From Volutella citrinella (Eukaryota > Ascomycota > Sordariomycetes > Hypocreales > Nectriaceae): DNA of 64,000 bases. Each line of letters starts with the position of its first letter. Position 1 is the stretch's first letter. The position numbers and the translations under genes were made by a program. Below are positions 55,316-64,000 of this stretch, piece by piece. Where the stretch lies: positions 4,464,001 to 4,528,000 of the forward strand of contig JAWZSP010000004.1 in the NCBI GenBank assembly GCA_034401135.1. The letters are read 5' to 3'. The notes beneath the pieces are model-generated. The model was not told the DNA's origin. It worked only from the letters and a program-made list of their open reading frames with translations, and searched no databases.

Positions 55316-58267
55316 ATGTCGGGTCGAGGCGCCGTTGCGCGCAAGAAGATCCATGATGGCAAGTCCAAGAACAAGAATGCCAGCACCAGCGACCGGCCCT
55401 CGTCGTCCGATCCCGCGGAACCCAGCGACGCCGACCTCATTCCTGCGTTCCCTGCGCCGCCGGGATCGTTCCCAGCCGTCTATGGCCCGCCCGGCATGAT
55501 GCCAATGAATGGCCAGTACTACAGACCCGACATAATGCCCCAGATGATGGACCCCATGATGATGGGCGCTCGTGGCTGGCCGCCAATGGTCGACCCGCGA
55601 CACACAGGTTACATGATGGCGCCTGGCATGGCGCATCAGCCGCGAGACGACTGGGCCTACGGACGGCCGAGGAAAACGTCAATCAAGTCGCCGACCGAGG
55701 AGTCGAGCGGCATTGAGAAGAGCGGGCTGCGGACAACAATTGACAAGCAGAGCGACGGCATCCGCAGAGGCCTGGCGAGCGCCTTCACATTCCGCAAGAA
55801 GCCCAAGGAAGACGTCCAGGAGCGGAGGGGCAGCTCCGGACGCAGCAGTTCGGGACGCGGCAGCTCAGACCGACCCCCCAGCGCCTCAACGGTGCGACCA
55901 GGTACAGTACTGGCACACTACGAGGAGCCGGAGAGCGTCATCCTGCCTCCGACGCCCACTTCGGCAACCGGATCGGCCCCGGGATCAGCGTCAGCCATGT
56001 CCGAGGCGCCCAAGCGACAAATGCCAGCCCTCTCGACGATGCAGCCGCCGCCGGTGCCGATGCAGTACCCTTACCATCCCAAGACACTCCCGTCGCCGAC
56101 CAGCCCTCAGAACCCGAGCCCGTGGGCGGCCAACCCCATCGGCCCACCACCCACCACCAAGCTGCCGCCGCTGCCACCCTCGACGTCCGGGGCCCTACCG
56201 CCAATCAGACGCTGGATCGGCGCCGGGAGACCTGTCAAGAGCTGGAACAAGTTACGTAAAGACCCGGAGCTCTGGGACCCTCACGGCGACGTCCTGGTCT
56301 TCCTGGGCCGCAAGGGGCAGAACCCCCGGCCGCCGCCCAGTCTCAGGCTGTCGTCGCATATTATCGAGGCGACGGAGAGCCGCCACCTTATAACCCTGCT
56401 GCGGGAGGGGTCCACGGAGGAAGACGTGCTGCTGCTGCCACCCTCACCGGCGGGCAGCACGCTCGCGGCGCCTCGTCCCCGGGGTCGCAGCCACAGCCAC
56501 GGGCGCGATCCATTGACGCCGCCCATCTCTGAGGACGCGAGCCTGGGCGAGCTGGAGGGCCAGATCTCGTACGAAATGTACTTCCCTCCACCGGCCAACG
56601 TCAGCCGGGTCGACCAACTGCGGCACCAAATCACCACGCGCAACGTCTTTGCGCTGCTGTACCACGCGTCCATTGTCGGCCTGTCGCTGTACCAGGCGCT
56701 GACGGACCTGCACGTACGGCTCGACAGCTACATGCCGCCAGACAACGACAACGTGGCGCAGATTGTGAAGTACTTGACGGCGCGGGGCATCGACGACGTG
56801 CGCGGCGACCCGTCAACGGCCGTGTCTTTGCTTGCGTGGGCGGAAGGGCCTGACGTTCGGTGGGAGGACGGCTGGCGGGAGAGTTTCCTGCACTGCGCGG
56901 GCATGTACACCGAGCTGGAGCAGGTTCCCGACTTCAAGTACACTACGCCGATTGCCCGGGCCCTGCTCGAGCGTGCCAGTCTAGAGACGCAACTGCGGGT
57001 CCAATCCGCTGAAGAGCGGCTGGCCGACTTTGCCTACGCCGACATGTGGACGCTGGCGGATGTCGAGCCCGATGTCCCAGCTCGCGCTGCAGCAGACCGG
57101 TTCCGAGAGATGCTTCTAAGCCACTACACACGCACCTATGGGTCTTGGCCGCCCCCGGCTACCAAGAGCAAGAGTGCCGGCGGGTCAGCGAGAGGGGATC
57201 CGAATGACGACGGGGACGAGGCAGAGGCTGACGACGAGATGTGGCTCAACCGCACTATCGTGCTGGCGCTGCAAAAGGACTTTGGCGCGCTGTACGACTA
57301 CCTTGTCGACCGTGACGTCGTCTGGGACGTCTCGGAGGCGCGGTCCGGGCGCAAGTGGATGATTGTCTCGGAGAACGGCAGCCATGCGTTTGACGCCGAC
57401 ACCGACGACGTGCCCATGACGGACGTGCTCATCAAGTTTGACAACCAGCAGCGATTCCCGCACATCCCACACCCGTTCCCGCTGATCCCGGAGTCGGTCC
57501 CGCCCAGCCTGACGTCAAGCGGACGCGAGAGCAACAGCAGCAGCATGTTCCGGTCGAGCAAAAAGGCCGACGCCGGGTCCGGTGTCCGCGCCGGCGCACT
57601 GGAGCGACGCGTGCAGCTGGCCTACACGGAGAGCACCAACATCTACGCGCTGGGCAGCGACTTTGCGCCGAGCGCGCTCGTCGACGCGTTTGTGCGCTTC
57701 GAGAAGGCGGATCGCGTGGGCGAGGTGGACCCGGCGGACGGGCGGCGCGGGCGGTGGGTGCTCGTGTACGGGGTGCTGCAGACGTTGGCGTCGGTGGCCG
57801 TCGACGACGCGCGCGCGCGGTACGCCGACGGTGTGGCGTACCACCTGGGTCCGCGGCTCAGGGGCACGCGGGTGCCGCCGTGGAAGTCCAGTGGGCGCAG
57901 AGGGAAGCGCGAGCGGAGCAGGAGTATGGGCGCGGCGGCGCATGAGAGGTCGTATTGTTGGGTTGCGCCGCAGGCGTGGGCGTGGAGTGGCGGGAGTAAC
58001 ACGGGGAGTGATAGTAAGGGGGAGTCGGACTCGGATGTCGAGTTTGGGAGGGGCTCGCGGGGGTATGAGGAGGAGGTAGACGTGGCGGGTGGGTTGATGC
58101 CGGGGCCGGGTCCGGGTGGGCACCATGTGGGACGGGGCCGAGTGGGGCCGATGTCCGCGCCTCCACAGGTCCATGCACCGCGCCCCCCGAGGGGGAGGAG
58201 CCGGCGCGAGGGTGGGTGGGATGACGGGTTGCGTGGGAAGCAATCGGCCGAGTCGTTTGCGATGTGA
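55316..58267 (+). CDS. Conserved fungal protein of unknown function (DUF8004-like), 983 aa
   Basis: Single long frame from ATG 55316, in a convincing context (GCC-ATG-TCG). The N-terminal 300 residues are Pro/Ser/Met-rich and disordered. A structured region starts near residue 298 (GAGRPVKSWNKLRKDPELWD), continuing with VLVFLGRKGQ and SHIIEATESRHLITLLREG, then a helical segment (residues 420-760) containing YHASIVGLSLYQALTDLHVR. The C-terminus is Gly/Arg-rich. No signal peptide or membrane segment. I recall this W-N-K-L-R-K-D-P signature from a conserved family of ascomycete proteins (DUF8004), but that name needs a profile check. Possibly a cell-polarity or trafficking factor; that is guesswork. 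Confidence 0.85.
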   Translation: MSGRGAVARKKIHDGKSKNKNASTSDRPSSSDPAEPSDADLIPAFPAPPGSFPAVYGPPGMMPMNGQYYRPDIMPQMMDPMMMGARGWPPMVDPRHTGYMMAPGMAHQPRDDWAYGRPRKTSIKSPTEESSGIEKSGLRTTIDKQSDGIRRGLASAFTFRKKPKEDVQERRGSSGRSSSGRGSSDRPPSASTVRPGTVLAHYEEPESVILPPTPTSATGSAPGSASAMSEAPKRQMPALSTMQPPPVPMQYPYHPKTLPSPTSPQNPSPWAANPIGPPPTTKLPPLPPSTSGALPPIRRWIGAGRPVKSWNKLRKDPELWDPHGDVLVFLGRKGQNPRPPPSLRLSSHIIEATESRHLITLLREGSTEEDVLLLPPSPAGSTLAAPRPRGRSHSHGRDPLTPPISEDASLGELEGQISYEMYFPPPANVSRVDQLRHQITTRNVFALLYHASIVGLSLYQALTDLHVRLDSYMPPDNDNVAQIVKYLTARGIDDVRGDPSTAVSLLAWAEGPDVRWEDGWRESFLHCAGMYTELEQVPDFKYTTPIARALLERASLETQLRVQSAEERLADFAYADMWTLADVEPDVPARAAADRFREMLLSHYTRTYGSWPPPATKSKSAGGSARGDPNDDGDEAEADDEMWLNRTIVLALQKDFGALYDYLVDRDVVWDVSEARSGRKWMIVSENGSHAFDADTDDVPMTDVLIKFDNQQRFPHIPHPFPLIPESVPPSLTSSGRESNSSSMFRSSKKADAGSGVRAGALERRVQLAYTESTNIYALGSDFAPSALVDAFVRFEKADRVGEVDPADGRRGRWVLVYGVLQTLASVAVDDARARYADGVAYHLGPRLRGTRVPPWKSSGRRGKRERSRSMGAAAHERSYCWVAPQAWAWSGGSNTGSDSKGESDSDVEFGRGSRGYEEEVDVAGGLMPGPGPGGHHVGRGRVGPMSAPPQVHAPRPPRGRSRREGGWDDGLRGKQSAESFAM

Positions 58268-59764
58268 TGGTGAAAAGAAAGGGAGGCATAGGTGTTGCTA
58301 CATCTTCTTTGAGCGAGCCTGCGTAGCGTAGCGTGTAGCGACTGATTGATTCACGGATATAATAGATGACATGATGTATTTAAACGAGTAGTTTCCTCTA
58401 TGAACTAAGAGTCCATATCCAGTGCCCATTTAGATCACAATCTAGACCGTGGCAGTCACTTCTTCTCCTTCCTGGCATCCGAAGCTGAGCCTGCCGTAGC
58501 TTGGACGCTGCTGGTGCTGTTGGTGACGGCGTTGACATTGCCCACAGAAGGTGCATTACCCGACAGCCTCGCAACAGGGCTCCATGGCTCCTGCTGGCGG
58601 CTTTGAGCATGCCAATGCTGCATCGCGTAGCTTGTGATGGCCCGGTCTGTTGGTTCCGCTGTGAATCAGTAAGAAGCACTTCAACGGCGGCAAAGTTGAG
58701 GTCAAGAACGAAGTGACTTACCGCCCTGTGTTGTTGTTCCGCTAGGTCCCATGATTGATATAATATTTCCACGCCTGTTACCGAAGGAGAAGTTCAAATA
58801 GAGATGCTCATAGATATCGTCAGCCAACTAATATCAAAGCTGGCTTACATGTACGCACCGTTGTTCTTGCATCTTCATCTAGGCTGAACATGAAGCTTAT
58901 ATGCCTTCATTTTCACGCGTTGGACAGGCCTTTCGCGCCATGACCTCACTTTTCCCAGTTCTTGATCGTATAGAGGGCCCTTTTTCGGATTGGACAGTGA
59001 GCACCCACGCTTTCGTCATCCGCATCAAAAGAAACGGCGAAGCGAGCCCATGGCCTGGTCCGAGGGCCAGTTTTCAGATTGGATGGTGAAGAGGAGGATC
59101 TGCCAGCGCTAGTAACAAACCAGCCAGTCACGAAACTGGCCCTGGGTTCAAGACCGAACCCAGTGGGAACTGGGAGACATTAGATGTGGCGAGGCGCATG
59201 ACTACGCTGCAAGCCATGTGCGGACGCTAGCGCTGACAACGGCACACGCACGCCAAAGCCCATCTTAGTCCTGCATTGTGCAGATGGATGTCTCCATGCT
59301 AGCCAGTCAGATAAAAGGCCCTTCAAGCTGCCCAATATGGCCCCTCACCTCAACAACTGCTCTGTATGTCTGCCTCATCCAACAGGGGGCTTCTGCGGGG
59401 AGCCAATCAGAGAAAAGGCCCTTGTGGTTCGCCTTGGCCGCCTAAAAGGGGCCGCATGCCGCACACTGGCCCAATGAGGAACGTAGTAATGTCTTGCTGT
59501 GTCGACCAGTAGTCAAAAAAGCCTTGGGGAGCTGTTGTGGCTATATGTAGCCAGTGCCCCAACCATACCCTCGGCTGTTCTTGCTCTCCTGGTCACCCGC
59601 CCATTATTCCACAGCAAGGGTATGTTCGGTTCTCTCCACCCCTTCACAGCCCACGAATCTCCTATCGCGCCGTTGCTGACCTCTGGATCCTCGAGTCTTC
59701 TAGGTCACAACCTGTGGGATATTGCCACGAAATTGAGTCATCGAGTCGTTGAGGCGCCGGAAAC
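58268..59764. other. Intergenic, 1.5 kb, with short repeated GGCCCTT elements
   Basis: No supported gene. Contains related short elements: AGGGCC followed by TTTTC, GATTGGA and GTGA at about 58973 and 59063, and AAAAGGCCCTT at about 59311 and 59413. A hairpin CTGGGTTC/GAACCCAG is at 59142-59163. Confidence 0.45.
59142..59163. repeat. Hairpin, 8-bp perfect arms
   Basis: CTGGGTTC and GAACCCAG separated by six bases. Not part of a full tRNA cloverleaf. Confidence 0.5.
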
Positions 59765-60607
59765 ACCGGCGTCCTCAACATTCGACCGCGCCACCATGAT
59801 CATCACCTAAACCAATACCATCACGACAAACACGACTTGATCTGGTACCTGTACGCTGTACCCTACATAACCACGGTCTTGGAAGATCATTCACGGACGG
59901 CCGAAGTGCGCCCTGTTTTGCGCAACATTGACTCGCCTGACATTGCCGACGGTGCCGTTGTTTTTGATGTTCCAGCCGCTGATTTACGCCCAATTCCCTG
60001 CTCTCGGTCGACTTCCCTTTCTACAGCACCACGCGTTCTCCAGGGTTCTTCTCCGAGCTCTGCGGAGAACGGGGGTGCCTCATCCTCTTCCCAAGCCTCG
60101 TCCACGCACACAAGTCCCAGCCAGCTGTCGTCGCCATCGCAGATCGTTGATGGACAATCTTGCAGCTTTTGCGGCCAATCATTCCCCGATGTCGATGCTC
60201 TCATGTATGTTGCCCTTCCCCTTCTCCGACAAACAAGTTTGCAACTTTCACGGTTGAGGCGTTACTTACTCCTCGGCAGAGATCACATCCAGTCCGCACT
60301 CGGCCACGCATTCCGCTGCAGAATCTGCAACCCGAGGATTCTCTTCAAGAACCGCAAGGACTTCAGGAGACACCTGACTGGTACCAATGCCCACTCGCAG
60401 CGACCCTACCACTGCCATTGCGGAGAACAGTTTCCGCGCAAGGACAAGTTCCAGAAGCACCTCTCAGAAAGGCTCGCGTGTACCGGGAATGGCCTCTTTG
60501 AATGCTCCTGCGGACGAACTGAGCACGCCTCCCAGCGCATTTTAAGTCACATCAAGAGCTGTGGACGGAGAAGGCGAGGACGACCGCCTAAACTAAAACT
60601 ACACTAG
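59765..60607 (+). CDS. C2H2 zinc-finger / AT-hook protein, 5' end uncertain
   Basis: Frame open after a TGA near 59750; no in-frame Met is visible before residue 100, so a 5' exon is missing or a frameshift lies near 59790, where the adjacent frame contains ATG and a plausible N-terminus (59624 on). A 75-nt intron at 60205-60279 (GTATGT to GGCAG) does not change frame and, removed, gives a smooth finger. Fingers: CSFCGQSFPD, CRICNPRILFKNRKDFRRH, CHCGEQFPRKDKFQKH and CSCGRTEHAS. The C-terminus has an AT-hook-like RRRRGRPPK. This is the layout of a DNA-binding regulator, likely nuclear. The N-terminal part is His-rich (HHDHHLNQYHHDKH). Confidence 0.65.
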   Translation, partial: TGVLNIRPRHHDHHLNQYHHDKHDLIWYLYAVPYITTVLEDHSRTAEVRPVLRNIDSPDIADGAVVFDVPAADLRPIPCSRSTSLSTAPRVLQGSSPSSAENGGASSSSQASSTHTSPSQLSSPSQIVDGQSCSFCGQSFPDVDALMYVALPLLRQTSLQLSRLRRYLLLGRDHIQSALGHAFRCRICNPRILFKNRKDFRRHLTGTNAHSQRPYHCHCGEQFPRKDKFQKHLSERLACTGNGLFECSCGRTEHASQRILSHIKSCGRRRRGRPPKLKLH

Positions 60608-61266
60608 AGTCGAGAGCAGAAGAATTTACGTTGCTACAGACTCGCTGCTTCAGTACAGTCTTGGCACTACAACCATAGTAGGTCTTAATGTTTATGTCTT
60701 TGGGCACAGGCGCCCAGTCAAGTCGTGCTGGTCGCGATGGTGTTACTGCAAGCACCATAAAAACTCAACAAAGTCAGGATCTTGGCGTTGCTGAGAAAAA
60801 AACAGGGAATCAAAATCCACATAAGTCCACTGAATTGACTATATGCTTAGTCTTTCGCTGGTTGCTAAGTGCGGGTTATCCACTACCAAGAACCTGAATT
60901 TGTTGAGTTTTTACGGTGCTTGTAGTCAACGCTGGATTTACCCTTCGGCGGGCCTAGGTCACTCGAAGCTTTGACTGGAGGGGAATTCAACTACTTTTGA
61001 AGATATACGGTCTTTACAGTGGGCACTCTTGATAGTTCGGTTATTGAAACGCATTTCGTCGACAGCGCCCAGACTTGTGTGATTCGCACCAACCCGACCC
61101 AGACTGTGGGAGAAGCGGCAGGTCCCATATGTGAGAACATCATGCTAAGTTCCAAGCTGCTACAGTCGTCCAGCCATCTAACAGCTCCGCTTCTTGTTGT
61201 CCCAAGTCACTGCTTCCGTGAGTAGCCCATCTTTATGGCCTCGCAATGTCTTCAGTTCCAGCGCTT
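60608..61266. other. Intergenic, 0.65 kb
   Basis: 3' flank of the zinc-finger gene. No supported gene. Confidence 0.4.
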
Positions 61267-62034
61267 TCAAGTCTCCATTCTTATGTAGCTCGGTGAACAG
61301 CTCCAATGCCATGCTGGCCCTCTCACCCATTTCCGAAATGCCCGGAGACCGAGAATTTGTACAAAGCCGAGTGTCGCAAGCTTGTTGAAGTCTTTAATCT
61401 CTATATGTGGCACGGCCCGCGCGATGGATGGGTTCCGAGCGATGGACATGGCAAATCGGTCGATAAGACCGTTCCAAGGCACTGTTGCGGCGGCCCGCCC
61501 ACAGTTCCTCTTGGCCATTCGCCGATCCCGTTGCCTCAGTCGCTCGGATTCTTGCTTATAGAAAGTTTTGCGTCGTCTTTTCGAGTTGACAGACGCCTTG
61601 GCTGAAGGCACAATCTGAGGGGGTGGTGTGCCGCATCCTCGTTCGTTTCCGTCCGTCGGCAGACGACCCAGCTTGTAAATCATCACACAGAGTTGCCCCC
61701 ATTTGATTCGAAGAACTGTTCTTCCGGCTAGTCGTTTCATGGAGCGAACTCTGTATTTTTTCTGCGACTGGGATAGATTACGTAGGTCGTACAACCGAGG
61801 TTCGAATCGGTGGATCTTAGTTTTATGGGATACTGAGAACACTTGGGCGAGGTTGTCGCGTCTCAGCAGAGGACCCAGTACAAAGCCTTCGTAGCCGTCG
61901 TTGGTGACCCAGGGATTCACATAATCTGCAACAACCACTGTCAAACATGGAAGCTCGGAAGTCGTGGCTGATGGCCTTTGTTGGTCGATCGCCGTTGACG
62001 GACCATCTTGGTCGCCCGCCATGGTTGGGTGCAT
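61267..62034 (-). CDS. Hypothetical basic protein, 255 aa
   Basis: ATG-initiated frame without recognised domain. Rich in Arg/Lys, with a strongly basic stretch SKRRRKTFYKQESERLRQRD that would be a nuclear-localisation candidate. Codon composition is not strikingly better than surrounding frames. It could be a real orphan gene or a chance frame. Confidence 0.3.
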   Translation of the reverse strand: MHPTMAGDQDGPSTAIDQQRPSATTSELPCLTVVVADYVNPWVTNDGYEGFVLGPLLRRDNLAQVFSVSHKTKIHRFEPRLYDLRNLSQSQKKYRVRSMKRLAGRTVLRIKWGQLCVMIYKLGRLPTDGNERGCGTPPPQIVPSAKASVNSKRRRKTFYKQESERLRQRDRRMAKRNCGRAAATVPWNGLIDRFAMSIARNPSIARAVPHIEIKDFNKLATLGFVQILGLRAFRKWVRGPAWHWSCSPSYIRMET

Positions 62035-64000
62035 GTGCGACCTGCCTCAGCCCAGCTGACACGTCACACCAGGTGCAAATTCTCCCAGCATTTTCTGTTG
62101 GATGAGCTCATGGATTGTGATGGTGTCGTTTGCCTGTCCAAAACCGCTCCTCGACGAGGAGCAAGGTCTGGCGAGCGACGGACGCTACCGGGCCCAAGTT
62201 TTAGAGACCGGGTTTTTTCATGTAGACTTGACAGGGACGAGAATAGTCGGTCGACTACCATGCGCTAGTCAACTAACTGGGCGACCCATTAGCACAACTG
62301 CCAGTGCATTGGGTCAGTTGGCGCCGGCGTTCGATAGCCTTGATCTGGTGAAATTGCCCGATCAACCTAGCGCAACTCGCCAATCCAATACGAGGGTCTA
62401 GACTTCAGGAAACCCGTTCTCTCCATCCGTCAGCTACTAATTGTTGAATACGCTAGAAAGACCGCGACTGGGTTATCAGTAGATACACTAATACTGTGCT
62501 AACGTCGTACTATAGGGTAATTGTTCATGCATTTCAACAGCGGCGACACATGAATATAATTGTTTAGCATAACTCACATCTCCTGGTAAATAACATCCTG
62601 GTTAGGTTACTTGCGAGTAATTCATCCTTCCTTCCGATCTAGTAAAAAAGGATCCATTAGTCTGTTGGGTCAAGACTGCCTATCTCAAAGGGGACAAGAC
62701 ATCTAACGGAAAGGTATACGTCCGTTGAAATCATTTCTGCCGGTTTCTAGCCTTGCTTGTCATGGATGTCTTGGTCGAACAGATCTTCCTTTTTAGAATG
62801 GCTGGAACTGTGAGTGATGCGTGTTTCTTAGGTTCGCTCTCAGTCGTTGAATTATCTAGTCTTTGCTTCTCCCAAGCTTCAACTTGTTTCTCTGTTGGGC
62901 CACAAAGCCCAGGCGGCCGATAACTTCATTTTGCAACAAGTTCTTCTCTAGCAAAAGATCAAACACCATTCGGCTGTATGCATGTTGAAGCATGTCGACG
63001 ATCAAGGAAGCATTCCCAAATAGGGAAATGACGCCGTATTGTTGCACCGTTCTCGGCCACCAGCATCAAGTGCACGATCAGGCTTCCTCGGACACGCTTG
63101 ACACGGAACAGGGTGCAGGGAAGCGAGCAACTCCGCCCGATTCCCCGATCATGTCTGGTAGCAGGGGTATAGAGATCACCCTCCGCCGATCAACTCAAGT
63201 TCTCCACATTTCAATCTCACAGGCCTCACCGATCAGGACGACTTGGGCCAAGCTTCATACTAGACGGGCTTACGTGCGGAAATATCCGAGGCTGGCAGCT
63301 GGCATACAGTACAGTTGGTGAAACCTGTGGATGCGGCGACGGCCTTCACTTTGGTGATCTCTGTGTCAGGGTGTCGAGATTGGCGATTGTTGATAATTCT
63401 TTCGCTGCGCCTAGCCTGGGTCGCATCCGCGTTTCGGCTTCCTGAAGCACCTACAATCACTCGCAAGTCTGAGATTCGCGACCGGTAGACAGACCCCTCT
63501 TGCCGGCATCATCGTCCCAGACACTGCGCACCATTTGATCTCAAAACAACACATGCATCACAGGCTGCCATCACTCCAAAAGCCTCGAGTCAGGTGTGGG
63601 GCTGACAAATTGCTTGCACAATGCCGATCTGGCGTTGCTGTCCTCCTTTCAGGCATTGCTCCGGCCACAGACGGCAGAACCCCGCAGGTCAAATTAAGAT
63701 CTGGCGGAGACAGCACCCGGCAAAGTGCTCCGAGCGGTCCGGGATGGTCGCCACTAGCGCGCGCGGTAGGTTTGGGACTTGACGTCTTGTGCTGTTTCGG
63801 GTGGGCAATTTCCCTGGGCGATCATACTACGGTGTGCGCTACCGTCGCTACGGCCTTCTGTTTGCGTCGTCGAATAGCTGTGATGATCGAAATTCATTAT
63901 ATTCAGGATGGTGAGGCAAAACATGGGCTTGACGAGATGGACGACGTAGCTGGTCATGGGAATGATATCAGGTTTGCATCCCATTCGAAGATAGTTTTTC
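62035..64000. other. Right end of window, no supported gene
   Basis: Frames up to about 110 codons only, without domains. Coding content beyond the window edge cannot be judged. Confidence 0.4.

Noticed and set aside
59142..59163. Possible T-arm of a tRNA
   Set aside because: The arms pair perfectly but the flanks do not form an acceptor stem or D-arm.
1..64000. CRISPR arrays, bacterial operons, complete transposons
   Set aside because: None seen; gene structure is eukaryotic with introns, and no terminal repeats plus transposase were found.

Overview
This is nuclear DNA of a filamentous ascomycete. Genes carry 42-140 nt GT-AG introns with CTNAC-type branch sites, and coding sequence is GC-rich. 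The families present include GH18 chitinase, Hce2/Ecp2-like, DUF7136-like, C2H2 plus Zn2Cys6 regulators and MARVEL proteins. The mix suggests a Sordariomycete, probably Hypocreales (inference). Coordinates of spliced genes are my own hand-built models from splice signals and frame.

Layout. 1-7 kb: a 1123-aa low-complexity protein and a small secreted protein. 7.6-14.1 kb: a large protein with a Gly/Cys-rich tail and an in-frame TAG, a second small secreted protein, and a GRDP/DUF1399-type protein. 14.2-15.7 kb: a class 3 lipase with a disturbed 5' end. 15.7-17.7 kb: gene-poor with imperfect repeats. 17.7-21.4 kb: a secreted GH18 chitinase and a glycerophosphodiester phosphodiesterase with a 2-nt frameshift. 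22-25 kb: a single-pass membrane protein and unexplained sequence. 25.4-44.0 kb: a catabolic-type gene cluster. 44-46 kb is empty, 46.2 kb is a MARVEL protein, 47.5-51.6 kb holds an Hce2-type secreted protein, a DUF7136-like GPI protein and a degenerate relic. 55.3-58.3 kb: a 983-aa conserved protein. 59.8-60.6 kb: a C2H2/AT-hook protein. The last 2 kb hold nothing I can support.

The central find is the 25.4-44.0 kb block. In order it holds a maleylacetate-reductase relic, an HSL-type esterase, an MFS transporter, two related SDRs, a regulator carrying two C2H2 fingers plus a Zn2Cys6 cluster, a type-B carboxylesterase, a homogentisate-dioxygenase-type ring-cleavage enzyme and a type I Baeyer-Villiger monooxygenase. 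The last two are divergently transcribed. The set makes chemical sense as a route for an aryl ketone: Baeyer-Villiger oxidation to an ester, ester hydrolysis to a hydroquinone-type phenol, ring cleavage, then formerly maleylacetate reduction. That parallels the bacterial 4-hydroxyacetophenone pathway. A 9-nt motif, AATCCGGGG, sits 96-320 nt upstream of six of the genes, including the regulator itself. The maleylacetate reductase is clearly dead and the HSL esterase has a one-base frameshift, so the route may be decaying or have been re-purposed.

Several other genes each carry one disabling lesion (TAG at 8480; +2 nt at 20713; +1 in C6 at 26921; a missing G at 47623; an out-of-frame start near 15.67 kb). 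Either the assembly has residual indels, or this is a region of real gene decay. Read-level data would decide.
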